Under the pieces are notes generated by a model. That model did not search any database. It was given only the letters and a program-made list of their open reading frames with translations, and was not told the origin of the DNA. From Gloeomargarita sp. SKYB120 (lineage in GTDB: Bacteria; Cyanobacteriota; Cyanobacteriia; Gloeomargaritales; Gloeomargaritaceae), in contig JANXAM010000009.1 of NCBI GenBank assembly GCA_025062155.1, positions 12,091-74,813 of the forward strand: a stretch of DNA of 62,723 bases, written 5' to 3'. Positions 44,389-54,628 of the stretch are shown one piece after another; the first letter of the stretch is position 1; each line of letters begins with the position of its first letter. Made by a program: the position numbers and the translations under genes.

Positions 44389-47300
44389 TTACTCCCGCAC
44401 TGCTCGCCAAGGCGGCGCTTGCTGCAAGAGTTTGGTGGCTGCCGCTGCCGGTACAGGCGGTGAAAACCAGTAACCTTGCCCGTAAATCCGGTCCGCTGGG
44501 CTAAAGCTCTGCAGGAGGGCCAGTTGTTCCGGGGTTTCAATCCCTTCAGCAATCACATCCTTTTCCAGGGTTAAAGCTAGCGTGATAATGGCTTGCACCA
44601 GCGCTCCCCGTTGGGTCATTTGCTGGATAAACAAGCGGTCAATTTTCAAGCAATCCACCGGCAGGCGTTGCAACCGCGCCAGCGATGAATAGCCTGTTCC
44701 AAAATCGTCAATACTCACCTGCACCCCCTGTTGCCGCAATTCGCCCAGGGCTTGCCCCACCGTCTGGGGGTCTGCCATCAGGATGCCCTCGGTCACTTCC
44801 AGCACCAGTGACTGGGGGGGCAATTGCCAGCGAGCCAATGCCTGAGTGATTTGGGTCACCAAGGTTGAAGTGCGCCGGAATAATCGCCCAGAGAGATTGA
44901 TGGCTAGGGTCAAATCCGGTCGTTGCTGGCGCCACTGGGCCAGTTGTTGACAGGCGGTTTCCAGCACCCATTCGCTCAGGGGGTGAATCAACCCCGATTC
45001 TTCGGCAACGGGGATAAACACGCCCGGCGACACCAAACCCACCCCTGGTTGCTGCCAGCGCACCAAGGCCTCAAAGCCCACAATATCGCCCGTTTGCAGA
45101 TGCACCACCGGCTGGTAGTACAAAACGAATTCTCCCTGGGCCAGTCCCCGCCGCAGGGCTGTTTCCAGCGCGAGTTGTCCCATCACCTGGGCGTGCATCC
45201 CCGGTTGAAACACCTGCACCCCGCAGCGGCCCGCTAGTTTCACCTGGTACATGGCGATGTCGGCGTTGCGCAGGATGTCCGCTGGGCTGTAGTCGGGGTC
45301 ATCGTTCAAACAAATGCCAATGCTGCTGCTGAGCACCACCTCTTGCCCCTGCAACAAAAAGGGTTCCTGGAGTACCTGCAGTAACCGCTCGGCCTGGGCT
45401 ACCGCCTCCTGGACACCGCTGATGGGTTCTAGCAGCACCACAAATTCATCACCTCCGATGCGGGCTAGGGTGTCGCTTGGACGCAGGTGTTGCCGCAACC
45501 GCCGGGCCACCTCCTGGAGCATTTCGTCCCCTACCGTGTGGCCAAGGCTGTCGTTCACCAGCTTGAAGCGGTCGAGGTCGGTAAACAACACGGCGTAATA
45601 CTGCCCCGCTGCGGGTTGACATCGCCGGTGGGCCTGATGCAGCCGGTCCATCAGGAAATTCCGATTGGGCAAGCCGGTGAGGGCATCGTGCGTCGCCTCG
45701 TAGAGCAGGCGGGCTTCAATTTCCTTTTGGGCCGTGATGTCCCGGTACACCCATACCCGCTCGTCCTTAGCGCTGGCCGTCGTCAAGGAAAGCACGGTCA
45801 GTTCGACCCAAAAATCTCGCTGGTCCTTGGTGTACTGCACCAGTTCCACCCGCACCGAGGCCCGCTGTTTAACGGAACTTTGGATGTACTCCCACTGGGT
45901 GAGGTCGGTTTTGGGACCGCACAGCTCCCCTAGCCCCCGCTCCTGTAGCTCCGCCAGGGTGTAACCGGTCATGGCTAGAAAGGTGGGATTGGCGTAAATC
46001 ACCTGACCCTGGCGAGTAATCACAATGCCGTCGTTGGCGCAAACCACCACCGATTCCATGAGCTTCAACTGTTCCTGGGCCTGGTGCGCCGCCGTCACGT
46101 CCCGTCCCACCCACTGGAATTCCACAGTTTCGCCTCGGTCGTTGGTAATCGGTTGCACCTGCCACTGCACCCATCCCCAACTGCCGTCGGCCCGCCGCAG
46201 GGGTTGTTCACCCGGCGCCAGCACAAAGGTCGTGGCGGGCTGTTGAGCAATCTCGGCTGCCGTCTGGCCCACATAGGCACAAAACGCCGGATTGACAAAG
46301 GTGATCTGCCCCTGGGGGGTATGGCGGCAGATGAGTTCCGTTTGCTGCTCGACAATCTGGCGGTAGCGGGTTTCCTGCTGTTGGAGTTGTTCATACAGTT
46401 CCCCCCGATGCAGGGCCAGTCCCAGATAATTGGCCACCTGTTGCACCAGATGGGTTTCCGCTTGCGCCCAAGGGCGGGGCTGTTGACAGTGGTGGAGAAT
46501 GAGCAATCCCCAAAAGTGATCCCGATGGCGAATGGGTACAACCAAGTTTGCTTGCACATGGAACTGTTGCAGCAATGCCCGGTGACAGGGTTGTAAAGGG
46601 GCGCTGGTCACATCCTCGATGACGCAAATCCGTCCCTGCCGGTAGGCCGCTAAATACCGCTCATCAAAACAGGGGTCGTAGATTTGGGTGTGCAACAACC
46701 GCCAGCGGGGGTCCGCCACTGCCTCCACGGCAAACGTCACGGCCCCATTGGAGGCCACCGGCGCAATCGCCACCCGATCGACCCCTAGCAGCGCCTGCAA
46801 CTGGGTCACTGCGCACTGCATGATGCGGTCCAGGTCAAACGACTGTAGGATTTCCGTACTTAAGTTGACCAGAAATTGGTTGTACATCCCCTGGAGCTGG
46901 GTCGTTTGTTCCGCCTGACGCCGGGCCGTGATGTCCACCGCCGCCCCTAGGAAACCCGCTAGTTTCCCCTGCGCGTTGTAGCGGGGATGCCCTTGACAGG
47001 CCAACCACAAGTATTCCCCCTGGGCGTTACGCAGGCGAAATTCCACTCGATAGGATTGCCGGGACGCCACCGCCTGCTGATAAATTCGCCGCAAGTCCGC
47101 CTGGTCCTCCGGGTGAACCCAGCGCCACCACCCATCCCCGAGGGCCTCGAGGGGGGACTGCCGAGTGATGGCGGTCCACTGGCTATTGACGTAAAGGATG
47201 GCCCCCTGGGGATCCGCTAGCCACAGCAACACCGGCGCAGTGGCTGCCAACTGGCTCAGTTCGGATTCGGGGATGGCCAACCCCACTGCCTGACAGGGCG

Positions 47301-47676
47301 ACAAAGGGCTAAATTCCACGATGTAGGCCGTCTCGCCCACCGTGACCCGCTGATGCTGGGGCGACTGGTACCGCAAGCAAGCCAAGGCCAACGGATGCAG
47401 GGATTCCCACGCCGGCGGGGCATAGCCATTGTGGGCTTGGGGATTGAACTCGTGGAACGTGTATTGCCCGTCGGCCTGCTGTTCCACCCATAGCAGGGGG
47501 TAGGGAAGCTCGGTGGGGAAAGCCATCGAAAGCGCTGGGGTTGGACTGCCAATGCGCTGAACCCAGCCTAACAAATCCTGAAGGACGTCTCCGTTGTTGT
47601 CATAATAAAAAGCGTAAAAGGGCAGTGTGACGGGATGGCGATGGCAATCAAAAAGGGGAGTTTGGTGCGGGTGCAA
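44389..47676 (-). CDS. PAS/GAF/GGDEF/EAL cyclic-di-GMP signalling protein
   Basis: A 1095-residue soluble multidomain protein. An N-terminal sensory segment (about 15-140) is followed by a PAS domain (about 145-255), a GAF domain (about 265-425), and two further PAS domains (about 435-545 and 550-665). The GGDEF domain (about 675-835) has [15 protein letters not shown], an intact active site for c-di-GMP synthesis. The EAL domain (about 845-1085) has [11 protein letters not shown] and [26 protein letters not shown], so phosphodiesterase activity is also possible. The TTG start at 47676 overlaps the 5' end of divergent ndhO by 42 bases; a shorter start is possible. Confidence 0.92.
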   Translation of the reverse strand: MHPHQTPLFDCHRHPVTLPFYAFYYDNNGDVLQDLLGWVQRIGSPTPALSMAFPTELPYPLLWVEQQADGQYTFHEFNPQAHNGYAPPAWESLHPLALACLRYQSPQHQRVTVGETAYIVEFSPLSPCQAVGLAIPESELSQLAATAPVLLWLADPQGAILYVNSQWTAITRQSPLEALGDGWWRWVHPEDQADLRRIYQQAVASRQSYRVEFRLRNAQGEYLWLACQGHPRYNAQGKLAGFLGAAVDITARRQAEQTTQLQGMYNQFLVNLSTEILQSFDLDRIMQCAVTQLQALLGVDRVAIAPVASNGAVTFAVEAVADPRWRLLHTQIYDPCFDERYLAAYRQGRICVIEDVTSAPLQPCHRALLQQFHVQANLVVPIRHRDHFWGLLILHHCQQPRPWAQAETHLVQQVANYLGLALHRGELYEQLQQQETRYRQIVEQQTELICRHTPQGQITFVNPAFCAYVGQTAAEIAQQPATTFVLAPGEQPLRRADGSWGWVQWQVQPITNDRGETVEFQWVGRDVTAAHQAQEQLKLMESVVVCANDGIVITRQGQVIYANPTFLAMTGYTLAELQERGLGELCGPKTDLTQWEYIQSSVKQRASVRVELVQYTKDQRDFWVELTVLSLTTASAKDERVWVYRDITAQKEIEARLLYEATHDALTGLPNRNFLMDRLHQAHRRCQPAAGQYYAVLFTDLDRFKLVNDSLGHTVGDEMLQEVARRLRQHLRPSDTLARIGGDEFVVLLEPISGVQEAVAQAERLLQVLQEPFLLQGQEVVLSSSIGICLNDDPDYSPADILRNADIAMYQVKLAGRCGVQVFQPGMHAQVMGQLALETALRRGLAQGEFVLYYQPVVHLQTGDIVGFEALVRWQQPGVGLVSPGVFIPVAEESGLIHPLSEWVLETACQQLAQWRQQRPDLTLAINLSGRLFRRTSTLVTQITQALARWQLPPQSLVLEVTEGILMADPQTVGQALGELRQQGVQVSIDDFGTGYSSLARLQRLPVDCLKIDRLFIQQMTQRGALVQAIITLALTLEKDVIAEGIETPEQLALLQSFSPADRIYGQGYWFSPPVPAAAATKLLQQAPPWRAVRE

Positions 47677-47853
47677 CGGGAACGCCTGGAAAACAGCCTC
47701 GAAGCCCAGGCCAGCGACACCCGCTGGTCGGCCTACGTGTTTGAATCACCGGCGGAAGTGCTGGATATTCGCGGCGATTACGTGCAGTTGAAATTCCGCG
47801 TGCCCACACCCCCTGTGTGGTTACGGCTGGACCAGGTGGAGGAATGGGCCTAA
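47635..47853 (+). CDS. ndhO: NAD(P)H-quinone oxidoreductase subunit O
   Basis: NdhO is a small peripheral subunit of the photosynthetic NDH-1 complex of thylakoids, specific to cyanobacteria and plastids. The 72-residue protein has [27 protein letters not shown] followed by [22 protein letters not shown] and [13 protein letters not shown], matching NdhO closely in length and order. ATG 47635 and ATG 47641 are both possible. The phytol kinase start lies inside its last ten bases, so it heads a three-gene unit. Confidence 0.9.
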   Translation: MAMAIKKGSLVRVQRERLENSLEAQASDTRWSAYVFESPAEVLDIRGDYVQLKFRVPTPPVWLRLDQVEEWA

Positions 47854-48500
47854 CCATCCCCTGGGGTGCCATCGCCGGGGTAGCCCTGTGGTTGACGCTG
47901 GTGCTGGGTCTGGCCCTAGCGATTCAACGCCAGACGACCGCCGACACCGAAACCATCCGCAAGATTGTCCATATCGGCACGGGCAACGTGATCCTGCTGG
48001 CCTGGTGGTGGCAAGTCCCCACCTGGCTAGGGATTGGGGCGGCCATCGCTGCGGCCCTTGTCACGGCAGTTTCCCACTGGGTGCCCCTTTTGTCCGTGAT
48101 TGACAGCGTGAACCGCCGCAGTTGGGGCACATTTTTTTATGCGGTGAGCATCGGGGTGCTGATGGCTTGGTTTTGGCCCAATTTGCAGTACCGATACGCC
48201 GTTTTAGGCGTGCTGGTGATGGGCTGGGGCGACGGCTTGGCTGCTGTGGTGGGACGTCGCTGGGGCAAACATCCTTACCGCCTGGCAGGGATTTGCAAAA
48301 CCTGGGAAGGGTCCTTGACGATGGCGGGAGTGGCTGGGCTATTGACCGGCTGTGTGCTCGGCTGGACGCCCTTGGTGCTGGTAGTCGCCTTGGTGGCCGC
48401 CGTTTTAGAGATTTTTTCCTACTACGGCGTGGACAATCTCACCGTTCCCCTGGCAACGGCGGGTGTAGCGTTCTGGTGGCAACGGGCATGGCTCAATTGA
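47844..48500 (+). CDS. Phytol kinase-like (VTE5/SEC59 family) membrane protein
   Basis: A 218-residue integral membrane protein with six or seven hydrophobic helices. [24 protein letters not shown] and [22 protein letters not shown] with [13 protein letters not shown] are the cytidyltransferase/dolichol-kinase-like family motifs shared with plant VTE5 and its cyanobacterial homologue. The enzyme phosphorylates phytol released from chlorophyll for tocopherol or phylloquinone synthesis. GGAGG lies right before ATG 47844. Its start overlaps ndhO by ten bases, and the ABC gene overlaps its end by 13. Confidence 0.82.
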   Translation: MGLTIPWGAIAGVALWLTLVLGLALAIQRQTTADTETIRKIVHIGTGNVILLAWWWQVPTWLGIGAAIAAALVTAVSHWVPLLSVIDSVNRRSWGTFFYAVSIGVLMAWFWPNLQYRYAVLGVLVMGWGDGLAAVVGRRWGKHPYRLAGICKTWEGSLTMAGVAGLLTGCVLGWTPLVLVVALVAAVLEIFSYYGVDNLTVPLATAGVAFWWQRAWLN

Positions 48501-49504
48501 TTCTGGAACAGGTGACGCAGCGGTTTGGCCGGCTGGTGGCGGTAGCGGACGTCTCGTTGCACATCCCCGATGGGGAATTTTGGGTGTTGATGGGGCCGTC
48601 CGGCTGCGGCAAGTCCACGATTTTGCGCACAGTGGCGGGATTATTGCCAGTGCAGCAGGGGCGGATTTTTTTCGGAGACCAGTGTGTCAACCACGTGCCA
48701 GCGCGCGAACGGGATGTAGCGATGGTGTTTCAAAACTACGCCCTGTACCCCCACCTGACCGTGGCTGAGAATCTGGAGTTTGGGTTGCGGATGCGGGGTG
48801 TGGCTCCGCGGGAACGGCAACAGCGAGTGCAATGGGTCGCCGAGTTGTTGGGGTTAACGGCGTTGCTTGGGAAAAAGCCGGGGCAACTTTCCGGCGGTCA
48901 ACAACAGCGAGTGGCCTTGGGGCGAGCCATGGTGCGGCAACCCCAGGTGTTCCTATTAGATGAACCCCTCTCCAACTTAGACAGCCGCCTACGGGACCAA
49001 ACCCGCACCGAATTGAAGCGATTGCACCAGCAGTTTCCCGTCACCACGCTCTATGTCACTCACGACCAGACCGAAGCCATGACACTGGCGGACCAACTGG
49101 TGGTGATGCACCAGGGGCGCGTGCAACAGGTGGGTTCTCCGCAGCAGTTGTACCAACAACCGGCGAATAAAACCGTGGCCTTGTTTCTGGGCCATCCCCC
49201 CATGAATCTGTTGCCGGCTTGGCTTTTCCCTGGCGTGCCCTCCACTGTGGAGGTCGGCGTACGTCCCGAAGCGGTGGAGGTAACCGCCCCAGAGCAAGGG
49301 CACCTGCGAGGCCAGGTCAGCGTGGTTGAACCCCTGGGAGATGTGAATTTAGTGCAAGTTGAGCTGGAGCGGGATGTATCGCTGTGGCTCAAAACCCGCT
49401 GCGAAGTGCGCCCTCAGGAATGGCTGGGGCTACGCATTCCCGAGGTCAAGCGCTATTACTTTGACGTCGCCACCGGGCAGAGTCGCTTGTTCACGAGCGT
49501 CTAG
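48488..49504 (+). CDS. ABC transporter ATP-binding protein (MalK/UgpC type)
   Basis: A 338-residue ATPase. Walker A is GPSGCGKSTILR, the Q-loop MVFQNYALYPHLTV, the signature QLSGGQQQRVALGRAMV, Walker B QVFLLDEPLSNLD and the switch VTHDQTEAM. A C-terminal TOBE/OB region (about 235-338; VGVRPEAVEV) is the regulatory domain of carbohydrate and glycerol-3-phosphate importers. No permease or binding-protein gene is adjacent, so it probably serves transporters encoded elsewhere, as MsmK-type shared ATPases do. It overlaps the phytol kinase gene by 13 bases. Confidence 0.9.
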   Translation: MAQLILEQVTQRFGRLVAVADVSLHIPDGEFWVLMGPSGCGKSTILRTVAGLLPVQQGRIFFGDQCVNHVPARERDVAMVFQNYALYPHLTVAENLEFGLRMRGVAPRERQQRVQWVAELLGLTALLGKKPGQLSGGQQQRVALGRAMVRQPQVFLLDEPLSNLDSRLRDQTRTELKRLHQQFPVTTLYVTHDQTEAMTLADQLVVMHQGRVQQVGSPQQLYQQPANKTVALFLGHPPMNLLPAWLFPGVPSTVEVGVRPEAVEVTAPEQGHLRGQVSVVEPLGDVNLVQVELERDVSLWLKTRCEVRPQEWLGLRIPEVKRYYFDVATGQSRLFTSV

Positions 49505-49539
49505 GTTGCAACGGTGGTGCTGGAATAGATTTCGGCATG

Positions 49540-49559
49540 GTTGGAGACCGACCTCCAAC
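49540..49559 (+). terminator. Possible terminator after the ABC gene
   Basis: GTTGGAG-ACCGAC-CTCCAAC forms a seven-pair stem 36 bases after the ABC stop. It is followed only by TTGATATTT, so a U-tract is weak. It may serve both convergent genes. Confidence 0.35.
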
Positions 49560-49578
49560 TTGATATTTCTCAGTAGCT

Positions 49579-50290
49579 CTAAGGGGGCGTTGCATAAACA
49601 GTCCAGTAACCAACGTTATTGGAACCATAGCCGCCGTCTCCCCAACCTGTCTCCCAGGAATTTTTGATTCTCCAGGCTTGACGCTTGTCATCCCAACCAA
49701 CCAATTGCACTGCATGATTGGTTCGGTCTCCCAACTGAGGAACCTCCTCCTCATAGGTGCCGTTACCGACGAGATTGCCCCCTGCAATATCTGAAGATTT
49801 CTCTGTGACGAAGCCCCAGGCTAGCAGTGGCGGCACAGGCCCCTTTTGCACATCACCTTTGCAGGGAGTTTGTTGACCTCCCTCGTAGGGATAGTTTGCT
49901 TGCTGAACGAGATTGTTAGCCACCATCCACTGCAAGGCCCCTAATGTTGTATCAGCGGGAGGCAATTCACAGACATCTGCACCAGAATAACTCAAAATCT
50001 GCTGCTCAGAGAGATTAGCTATGGAAAAAACTGGCGCTTTCTGCGACAGCCGTTGCCGCCCACGCCCAGCAATCGCCACAGCCCTGTCCGTTGGTCTCCG
50101 GGAGAATGACCTTGTCATGATAGACATAAGTTTTCACTTTGGGGTCGCAGGGAGGCCTATCAAAATGTTGCGCCGTTGTAAATCCTGGAAGTAAAGTTGA
50201 CAGATACGGCAGGCTTGTTGATTGATGGCTGGAATTCTTTATCGTGCGGTGCAGAGCCAGTTAAGGTGGATAGAGGACGCCCCGACACCG
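49579..50290 (-). pseudogene. Papain-like (C1 family) cysteine protease, frameshifted
   Basis: The catalytic-Cys region reads in one minus-strand frame (DPKVKTYVYHDKVILPE followed by NGQGCGDCWAWAATAVAES, about 50145-50055) and then hits a stop. The rest reads in another frame: APVFSIANLSEQQILSYSGA..C, DRTNHAVQLVGWDDKRQAWRIKNSWETGWGDGGY, with catalytic His and Asn, ending at 49579. A small out-of-frame deletion between AVAES and APVFS separates the parts. Upstream text is A+T-richer and contains more stops. The active-site triad is still visible, so decay is moderate. The start of the original gene could not be located. Confidence 0.7.
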
Positions 50291-50730
50291 GCGTAAGGCT
50301 GGCTTTGTATTTGTAGCCTCGGCGCTAGATTTCTATACGTTGCTGGATAAGATGCTGGTTCCAAGCTGCGCAATAACTCTGGTGAAATGTCAGGGCTGGG
50401 TTGTAATCACCATGATGCCCCCAGCTCCAAGGGCAGCAAGGCAAGCCAACCCAAGGCGATTCATCAAACAGCTCCTGTGGATGCGCTAAAGAGAGCCTAA
50501 AGTTAGGACTTAGGACTGAGAGTACTGGCAAACAGATGCTCAAACTGGCTCATTTACCAATAAAAATCTAAGTTTGTGGTTACTTGAGTAAGTAAAATGC
50601 TCCGAATACACTGACGAGTTCTATTGACAAACTAAGTCATCCCCACACCATTTCCAGTCTCAACACTTGCTATAGCTAAAAACATTCAGTCTGACGTAAA
50701 ATAAGGCTGAACGGTTACGGAGCGATGTCT

Positions 50731-51510
50731 ATGCCTTACAGCACGGGTCTGCGTCAGAAAGCCATTGAAGCGGTCGTAGGGAGTACAACACTTGTCGGAG
50801 TGAGATATCGCACGTTACTCTGAAACCGGTGATTGTTTACCAAAAGGGGCATAGTCATAAATTTCGCAAGTTTGTCCGGGCAAATCCCAGTCTGACTCAG
50901 AAGGAAATGGTGGCTAGTATGACGATTTGTAGGACGCTTAATCCTACCAAGAGCAAGACGAATAAGAGCGACAGGCGTATCTAGAGAGAATGAAGGATGT
51001 GAAGCCGTAGACCAATCCGGCATTGACCAGCGAGCAGTTTATGCGTATGGCTGGGGTGTAAAAGGGGAGAGAGTCTATGGCAAAAAGATGGGTAGACAAC
51101 GTGAAAGGGTTAGTATGATGGGTGGTTACTATAGCTGAGCACAGAATGCTTGACATGGGCAGCAACCGGAAACCTACATGTTTTCCTATTGGTTGCTTCT
51201 CAAGCGCGACAACCTAAATGTTTCCTGCTATATTTGGGGAGATTAATTGAGCCATTGACATGGATAGGTAACTGCAATTTACAGGTGGTTTTAACCTGGT
51301 TACGTGAGTGGTTACTACCAGCCATTGGACCCGGTAGAAAGATGGTGTTGGATAATGCTAGTTGCCATCGGTCTAAGGTCATCAAGCAAGTGGTGGAGTC
51401 GGCTGGGTGTGAACTGATACATTTGCCCAGATATTCGCCAAATTCGCATCCGATTGATTGAGCAAAAGGTGCGTAAGTTACAGGTAAGTCCAATCAAAAA
51501 TCTGCAATCT
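50731..51510 (+). pseudogene. IS630 transposase remnant
   Basis: The frame starts at ATG 50731 (MPYSTGLRQKAIEAV, the usual IS630 N-terminus) and is soon broken. Later pieces are ANPSLTQKEMVASMTICRTL and QRERVSMMGGY. After the nested MITE come LGRLIEPLTWIGNCNLQVVLTWLREWLLP, MVLDNASCHRSKVIKQV and LIHLPRYSPNSHPID, which are the DDE-domain motifs with the second Asp and the YSPxxxPI(E/D) box. Multiple stops and shifts make it non-functional. Confidence 0.8.
51130..51232. mobile_element. MITE (103 bp) nested in the IS630 remnant
   Basis: The insert starts TATAGCTGAGCAC and ends CCTGCTATA, with TA at both ends. Removing it and one TA joins GGTGGTTAC to TATTTGGGGAGA, and the protein then reads VSMMGGYYLGRLIEPLTW without a break, exactly the spacing seen in IS630 transposases. 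This proves insertion at a TA site. Length equals that of the copy at 59820-59922, and the terminal sequences agree with that family, although the interior has diverged. Confidence 0.85.
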
Positions 51511-51639
51511 TTGGTCAATGGAACTATCCGTAGATTGTGTTAAGTTTTGTGATTTTAGCTATACTCATGAAACGGGCGGTAAGCATTTGTACCCGGTTAT
51601 ACCGTTGAAAAAATCCGGTAGGATACAAGCAGTGGTGGA

Positions 51640-52809
51640 TTGCTGGTGGAACCGGTGTACGCAGGACCTGCGCCCCATGGGGGGGTGTTGATCAATCGGC
51701 TGGTGTCAGGGCAAGAGCGGGCGCTGTGGGAAGAACGTACTCGTGCGGCTCCCCGTATCCCCTTGAGCGAGCGGGCCATGTCGGATGTAGAGATGATCGC
51801 CACAGGGGGGTTTAGCCCGTTGACAGGATTTATGAACCAGGCGGATTACCAGGCCGTGGTGGAGACCATGCACTTGCCCAGCGGGTTGCCCTGGAGTATG
51901 CCGATTACGTTGGGGGTATCGGAAACGTTGGCTGCATCCTTGCGGGAAGGGATGTGGGTGCGACTGCACAGTCCCCAGGGCCTGGACGTCGGCGTGATGG
52001 AAATTCAAGACATTTATCGCCCCGACCGGGAACGGGAAGCCCAAAAGGTCTATAAAACCACGGAAATGGCTCATCCCGGCGTCCAGGCATTGTATGAACA
52101 GGGACCTGTGTACCTGGGGGGACCCCTCTGGGTATGGGAATTACCGGCACCACCCTTTCCCCAATATCACTTGCCCCCCGCCAAGAGCCGCCAAGTGTTT
52201 CAGGAGCGGGGCTGGCGAACCGTTGTGGGGTTCCAAACCCGCAATCCCATTCACCGCGCCCACGAGTACATCCAGAAATGCGCTTTAGAGATTGTGGACG
52301 GCTTGTTTTTGCATCCGTTGGTGGGGGCTACCAAAAGTGATGACATCCCGGCGGATGTGCGCATGCGCTGTTACGAAGTGGTGATTGAGCATTACTTCCC
52401 CAAGGAGCGGGTGGTGCTGGGGGTGAATCCAGCGGCGATGCGTTATGCCGGACCCCGCGAAGCGATTTTCCACGCCCTGGTGCGCAAAAACTATGGCTGT
52501 ACCCACTTCATCGTTGGGCGGGACCACGCGGGTGTGGGCAATTACTACGGCACCTACGAAGCCCAGGAAATTTTCCGGGAGTTTGACCCGCAGGCGCTGG
52601 GAATCACCCCCCTGTTTTTTGAACATGCGTTTTACTGCACCCGCACCCAGAGCATGGCCACCAGCAAGACCAGCCCTAGCCGTCCCGAAGAGCGGATTCA
52701 TCTATCGGGTACCAAGGTGCGGGAGTTGTTGCGCCGGGGCGAACCCTTGCCGCCGGAATTTAGTCGGCCCGAAGTGGCAGCGATTTTGATGGCCGCGATG
52801 CGGGAGTAA
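51640..52809 (+). CDS. sat: Sulfate adenylyltransferase (ATP sulfurylase)
   Basis: Activates sulfate to APS, the first step of sulfate assimilation. The 389-residue monofunctional enzyme has [36 protein letters not shown] (the QxRNPxHxxH nucleotide site), [46 protein letters not shown], and [15 protein letters not shown] text near the C-terminus ([18 protein letters not shown]). The start is TTG 51640 or GTG 51646; no ATG is available. The pseudo-caspase gene begins four bases after the stop. Confidence 0.95.
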   Translation: MLVEPVYAGPAPHGGVLINRLVSGQERALWEERTRAAPRIPLSERAMSDVEMIATGGFSPLTGFMNQADYQAVVETMHLPSGLPWSMPITLGVSETLAASLREGMWVRLHSPQGLDVGVMEIQDIYRPDREREAQKVYKTTEMAHPGVQALYEQGPVYLGGPLWVWELPAPPFPQYHLPPAKSRQVFQERGWRTVVGFQTRNPIHRAHEYIQKCALEIVDGLFLHPLVGATKSDDIPADVRMRCYEVVIEHYFPKERVVLGVNPAAMRYAGPREAIFHALVRKNYGCTHFIVGRDHAGVGNYYGTYEAQEIFREFDPQALGITPLFFEHAFYCTRTQSMATSKTSPSRPEERIHLSGTKVRELLRRGEPLPPEFSRPEVAAILMAAMRE

Positions 52810-52813
52810 ACCC

Positions 52814-54628
52814 ATGGGCTACAGCCGACGGTCACTGATCCAGGCGGCGCTCGCAGGGATCGGATTCACCCTTGGGCGGGCGCAACGGGTTTTGGCGGCT
52901 CCGACATCCCGCAAGCTGGCGTTGCTGGTGGGCATCAACCAGTACCCCAATGCCACCAAAACCCCATCCCTGTCCGGCTGCGTCACCGATGTGTGGTTGC
53001 AACGGGAATTGCTGTGCGGGCGATTCGGGTTTGAGCCGGCGGACGTGTTGACGTTGACCGATGCGCAGGCCACCCGCGACCAGATTGCCCAGGCGTTTCG
53101 GGAGCATTTGCACCAGCAAGCCCGGCCCGGCGACGTAGTGGTGGTGCATTTCAGCGGCTATGGCAGTCGGGATGGTCAACCAGCGCTGTTGCCCCACGAT
53201 GGCTTACAAACTCCTACCTGGATCACGGAAGCCGAATGGCTGGAATGGTTGCGGCAACTGCCTACCGACCAGGTGATGACGGTGCTGGATACCGGCTACG
53301 ACTATCCGGGGAGTTTTGCCTGTGGGAATGTGCGGGTGCGGGCCTGTCCCCCCATCGTGTCGCTGGATGAATCGCGCCAGTTCCCCAACGCCCCCAAACC
53401 GCCAGGTGTGTTGATTCGCGCCGCCCGTCCCGGTACGGTGGCCACCGAAGCCCTCTGGCCAGGATTTAGCGCCGGGACCCTGACCTATGCCCTGACCCAA
53501 ACCCTGTGGGGAAGTACCTCCGGCTCGGTGCTAGTGGATGTGGCGGCGCAAATTGCCCAGACGGTGGGTTCCCAGCAAACGCCGGAAGTGGTGGGTTCCC
53601 CCCAGCGGTTGCCGGTGGCACCTAGAGCAGCCGGACGAGTGGTGGATGTGAACGACAGTGATGTCGCTTGCGTGCTGGCGGGGGTCCCCCCCTGGTTGCT
53701 GGCTCATCTCGCACCGGAATCCCAACTGGTGACAGTGCAGGGAACGCCTTTGACGGTGCGCACGCGCCAGGGGTTATTGGTGAAAGCCACAGCCCAAGGG
53801 CCGGTGCAAGTCGGGGAATGGGTGCAGGAACGGGTGCGCGTCATTCCCAGCCACATCCAACTGACGGTGGCCCTGGATACCAATCTGGAGCGAATTGAAC
53901 GGGTGGATGCCACCAGCGCTTTGGATAACTTGGGTTATGTGCGGACGGTGAAAGCTGGGGAACAAAGCGCCGACTGCTTGTTTGGACGGGTGACGCCGAC
54001 TACCTACGGGTTGTTTTCACCGGGGCATGACCTCTTTCCGGGAACTGAAGGCGCCGCCGATGAAACGGTTAAAGCCGCTATCAAACGACTCACTCCCCAT
54101 TTCCACACGCTGCTGGCGGCCAAATTCCTAGCGTTGACTGACAATCCGGCTCATCCCTTCGCCACGACGGTTCACCTGCGCCGGGATAACACCTTGTTGC
54201 TCAGCCAGACCTCGGTTCCCGCCGCAACCCCACCGGCCAACAACGGCATTTTGTCCTTACCGACTGTGCCCGCTGGCAGCTCCTTAACCTGTCAGATCAC
54301 TCACCGGGCGGTACAACCCTTGGCCGTTTTGCCTTTGACTGTTCACCCGAGCCAGTTCATCCAGACCTACCCTGTGCAGACGCTGTTGCCGGACACGCCC
54401 ACCACCTTGACCGTCAACGCACCTTCCCACCCCGGCTTGGCCGAGCTCCGTTTGCTCCTCAGTCCGGTGGCCTGGCCGGCTTCGCTCCCACCTGAACCCC
54501 TGTCCCTGGCCCAAGCGGTTCTCCAGCACTTGCACAGCGTCAGCAACCCGAGCAACCCCAGCAAAGACACCTACAGCTTGGACACCAGCACCTGGGCCGG
54601 TTTGACGTTTATTTATCGGGTGGGGTAG
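52814..54628 (+). CDS. Tat-exported caspase-fold protein lacking the catalytic dyad
   Basis: A 604-residue protein. The N-terminus SRRSLIQAALAGIGFTLGRAQRVLAA is a twin-arginine signal, so export to periplasm or lumen is likely. The caspase p20-like domain (about 33-250) has KLALLVGINQYPN, but the catalytic His is Tyr (HFSGYGSRDG instead of SGHG) and the catalytic Cys position reads LDTGYDYPG instead of DSCHSG. It therefore belongs to the pseudo-orthocaspases known in cyanobacteria. The remaining 350 residues are beta-rich without recognised motifs. It follows sat by four bases and overlaps a convergent gene by 20. Confidence 0.8.
   Translation: MGYSRRSLIQAALAGIGFTLGRAQRVLAAPTSRKLALLVGINQYPNATKTPSLSGCVTDVWLQRELLCGRFGFEPADVLTLTDAQATRDQIAQAFREHLHQQARPGDVVVVHFSGYGSRDGQPALLPHDGLQTPTWITEAEWLEWLRQLPTDQVMTVLDTGYDYPGSFACGNVRVRACPPIVSLDESRQFPNAPKPPGVLIRAARPGTVATEALWPGFSAGTLTYALTQTLWGSTSGSVLVDVAAQIAQTVGSQQTPEVVGSPQRLPVAPRAAGRVVDVNDSDVACVLAGVPPWLLAHLAPESQLVTVQGTPLTVRTRQGLLVKATAQGPVQVGEWVQERVRVIPSHIQLTVALDTNLERIERVDATSALDNLGYVRTVKAGEQSADCLFGRVTPTTYGLFSPGHDLFPGTEGAADETVKAAIKRLTPHFHTLLAAKFLALTDNPAHPFATTVHLRRDNTLLLSQTSVPAATPPANNGILSLPTVPAGSSLTCQITHRAVQPLAVLPLTVHPSQFIQTYPVQTLLPDTPTTLTVNAPSHPGLAELRLLLSPVAWPASLPPEPLSLAQAVLQHLHSVSNPSNPSKDTYSLDTSTWAGLTFIYRVG

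Larger units (their letters stand above)
50671..51563 (+). mobile_element. IS630-family element, decayed
   Basis: The 893-base segment is bounded by the inverted repeats TATAGCTAAAA (50671) and TTTTAGCTATA (ending 51563), with TA at both ends as expected for IS630/Tc1-mariner targets. Inside are fragments of the transposase in several frames and one nested MITE (51130-51232). Without the MITE it is about 790 bases, shorter than complete members, so it has internal deletions. It separates the protease pseudogene from sat. Confidence 0.8.

Noticed and set aside
50325..50543. 72-codon minus-strand frame (HHGDYNPALTF...) upstream of the protease pseudogene
   Set aside because: The match to tandem-repeat domains of protease-associated proteins is too faint, and the frame has no start signal.
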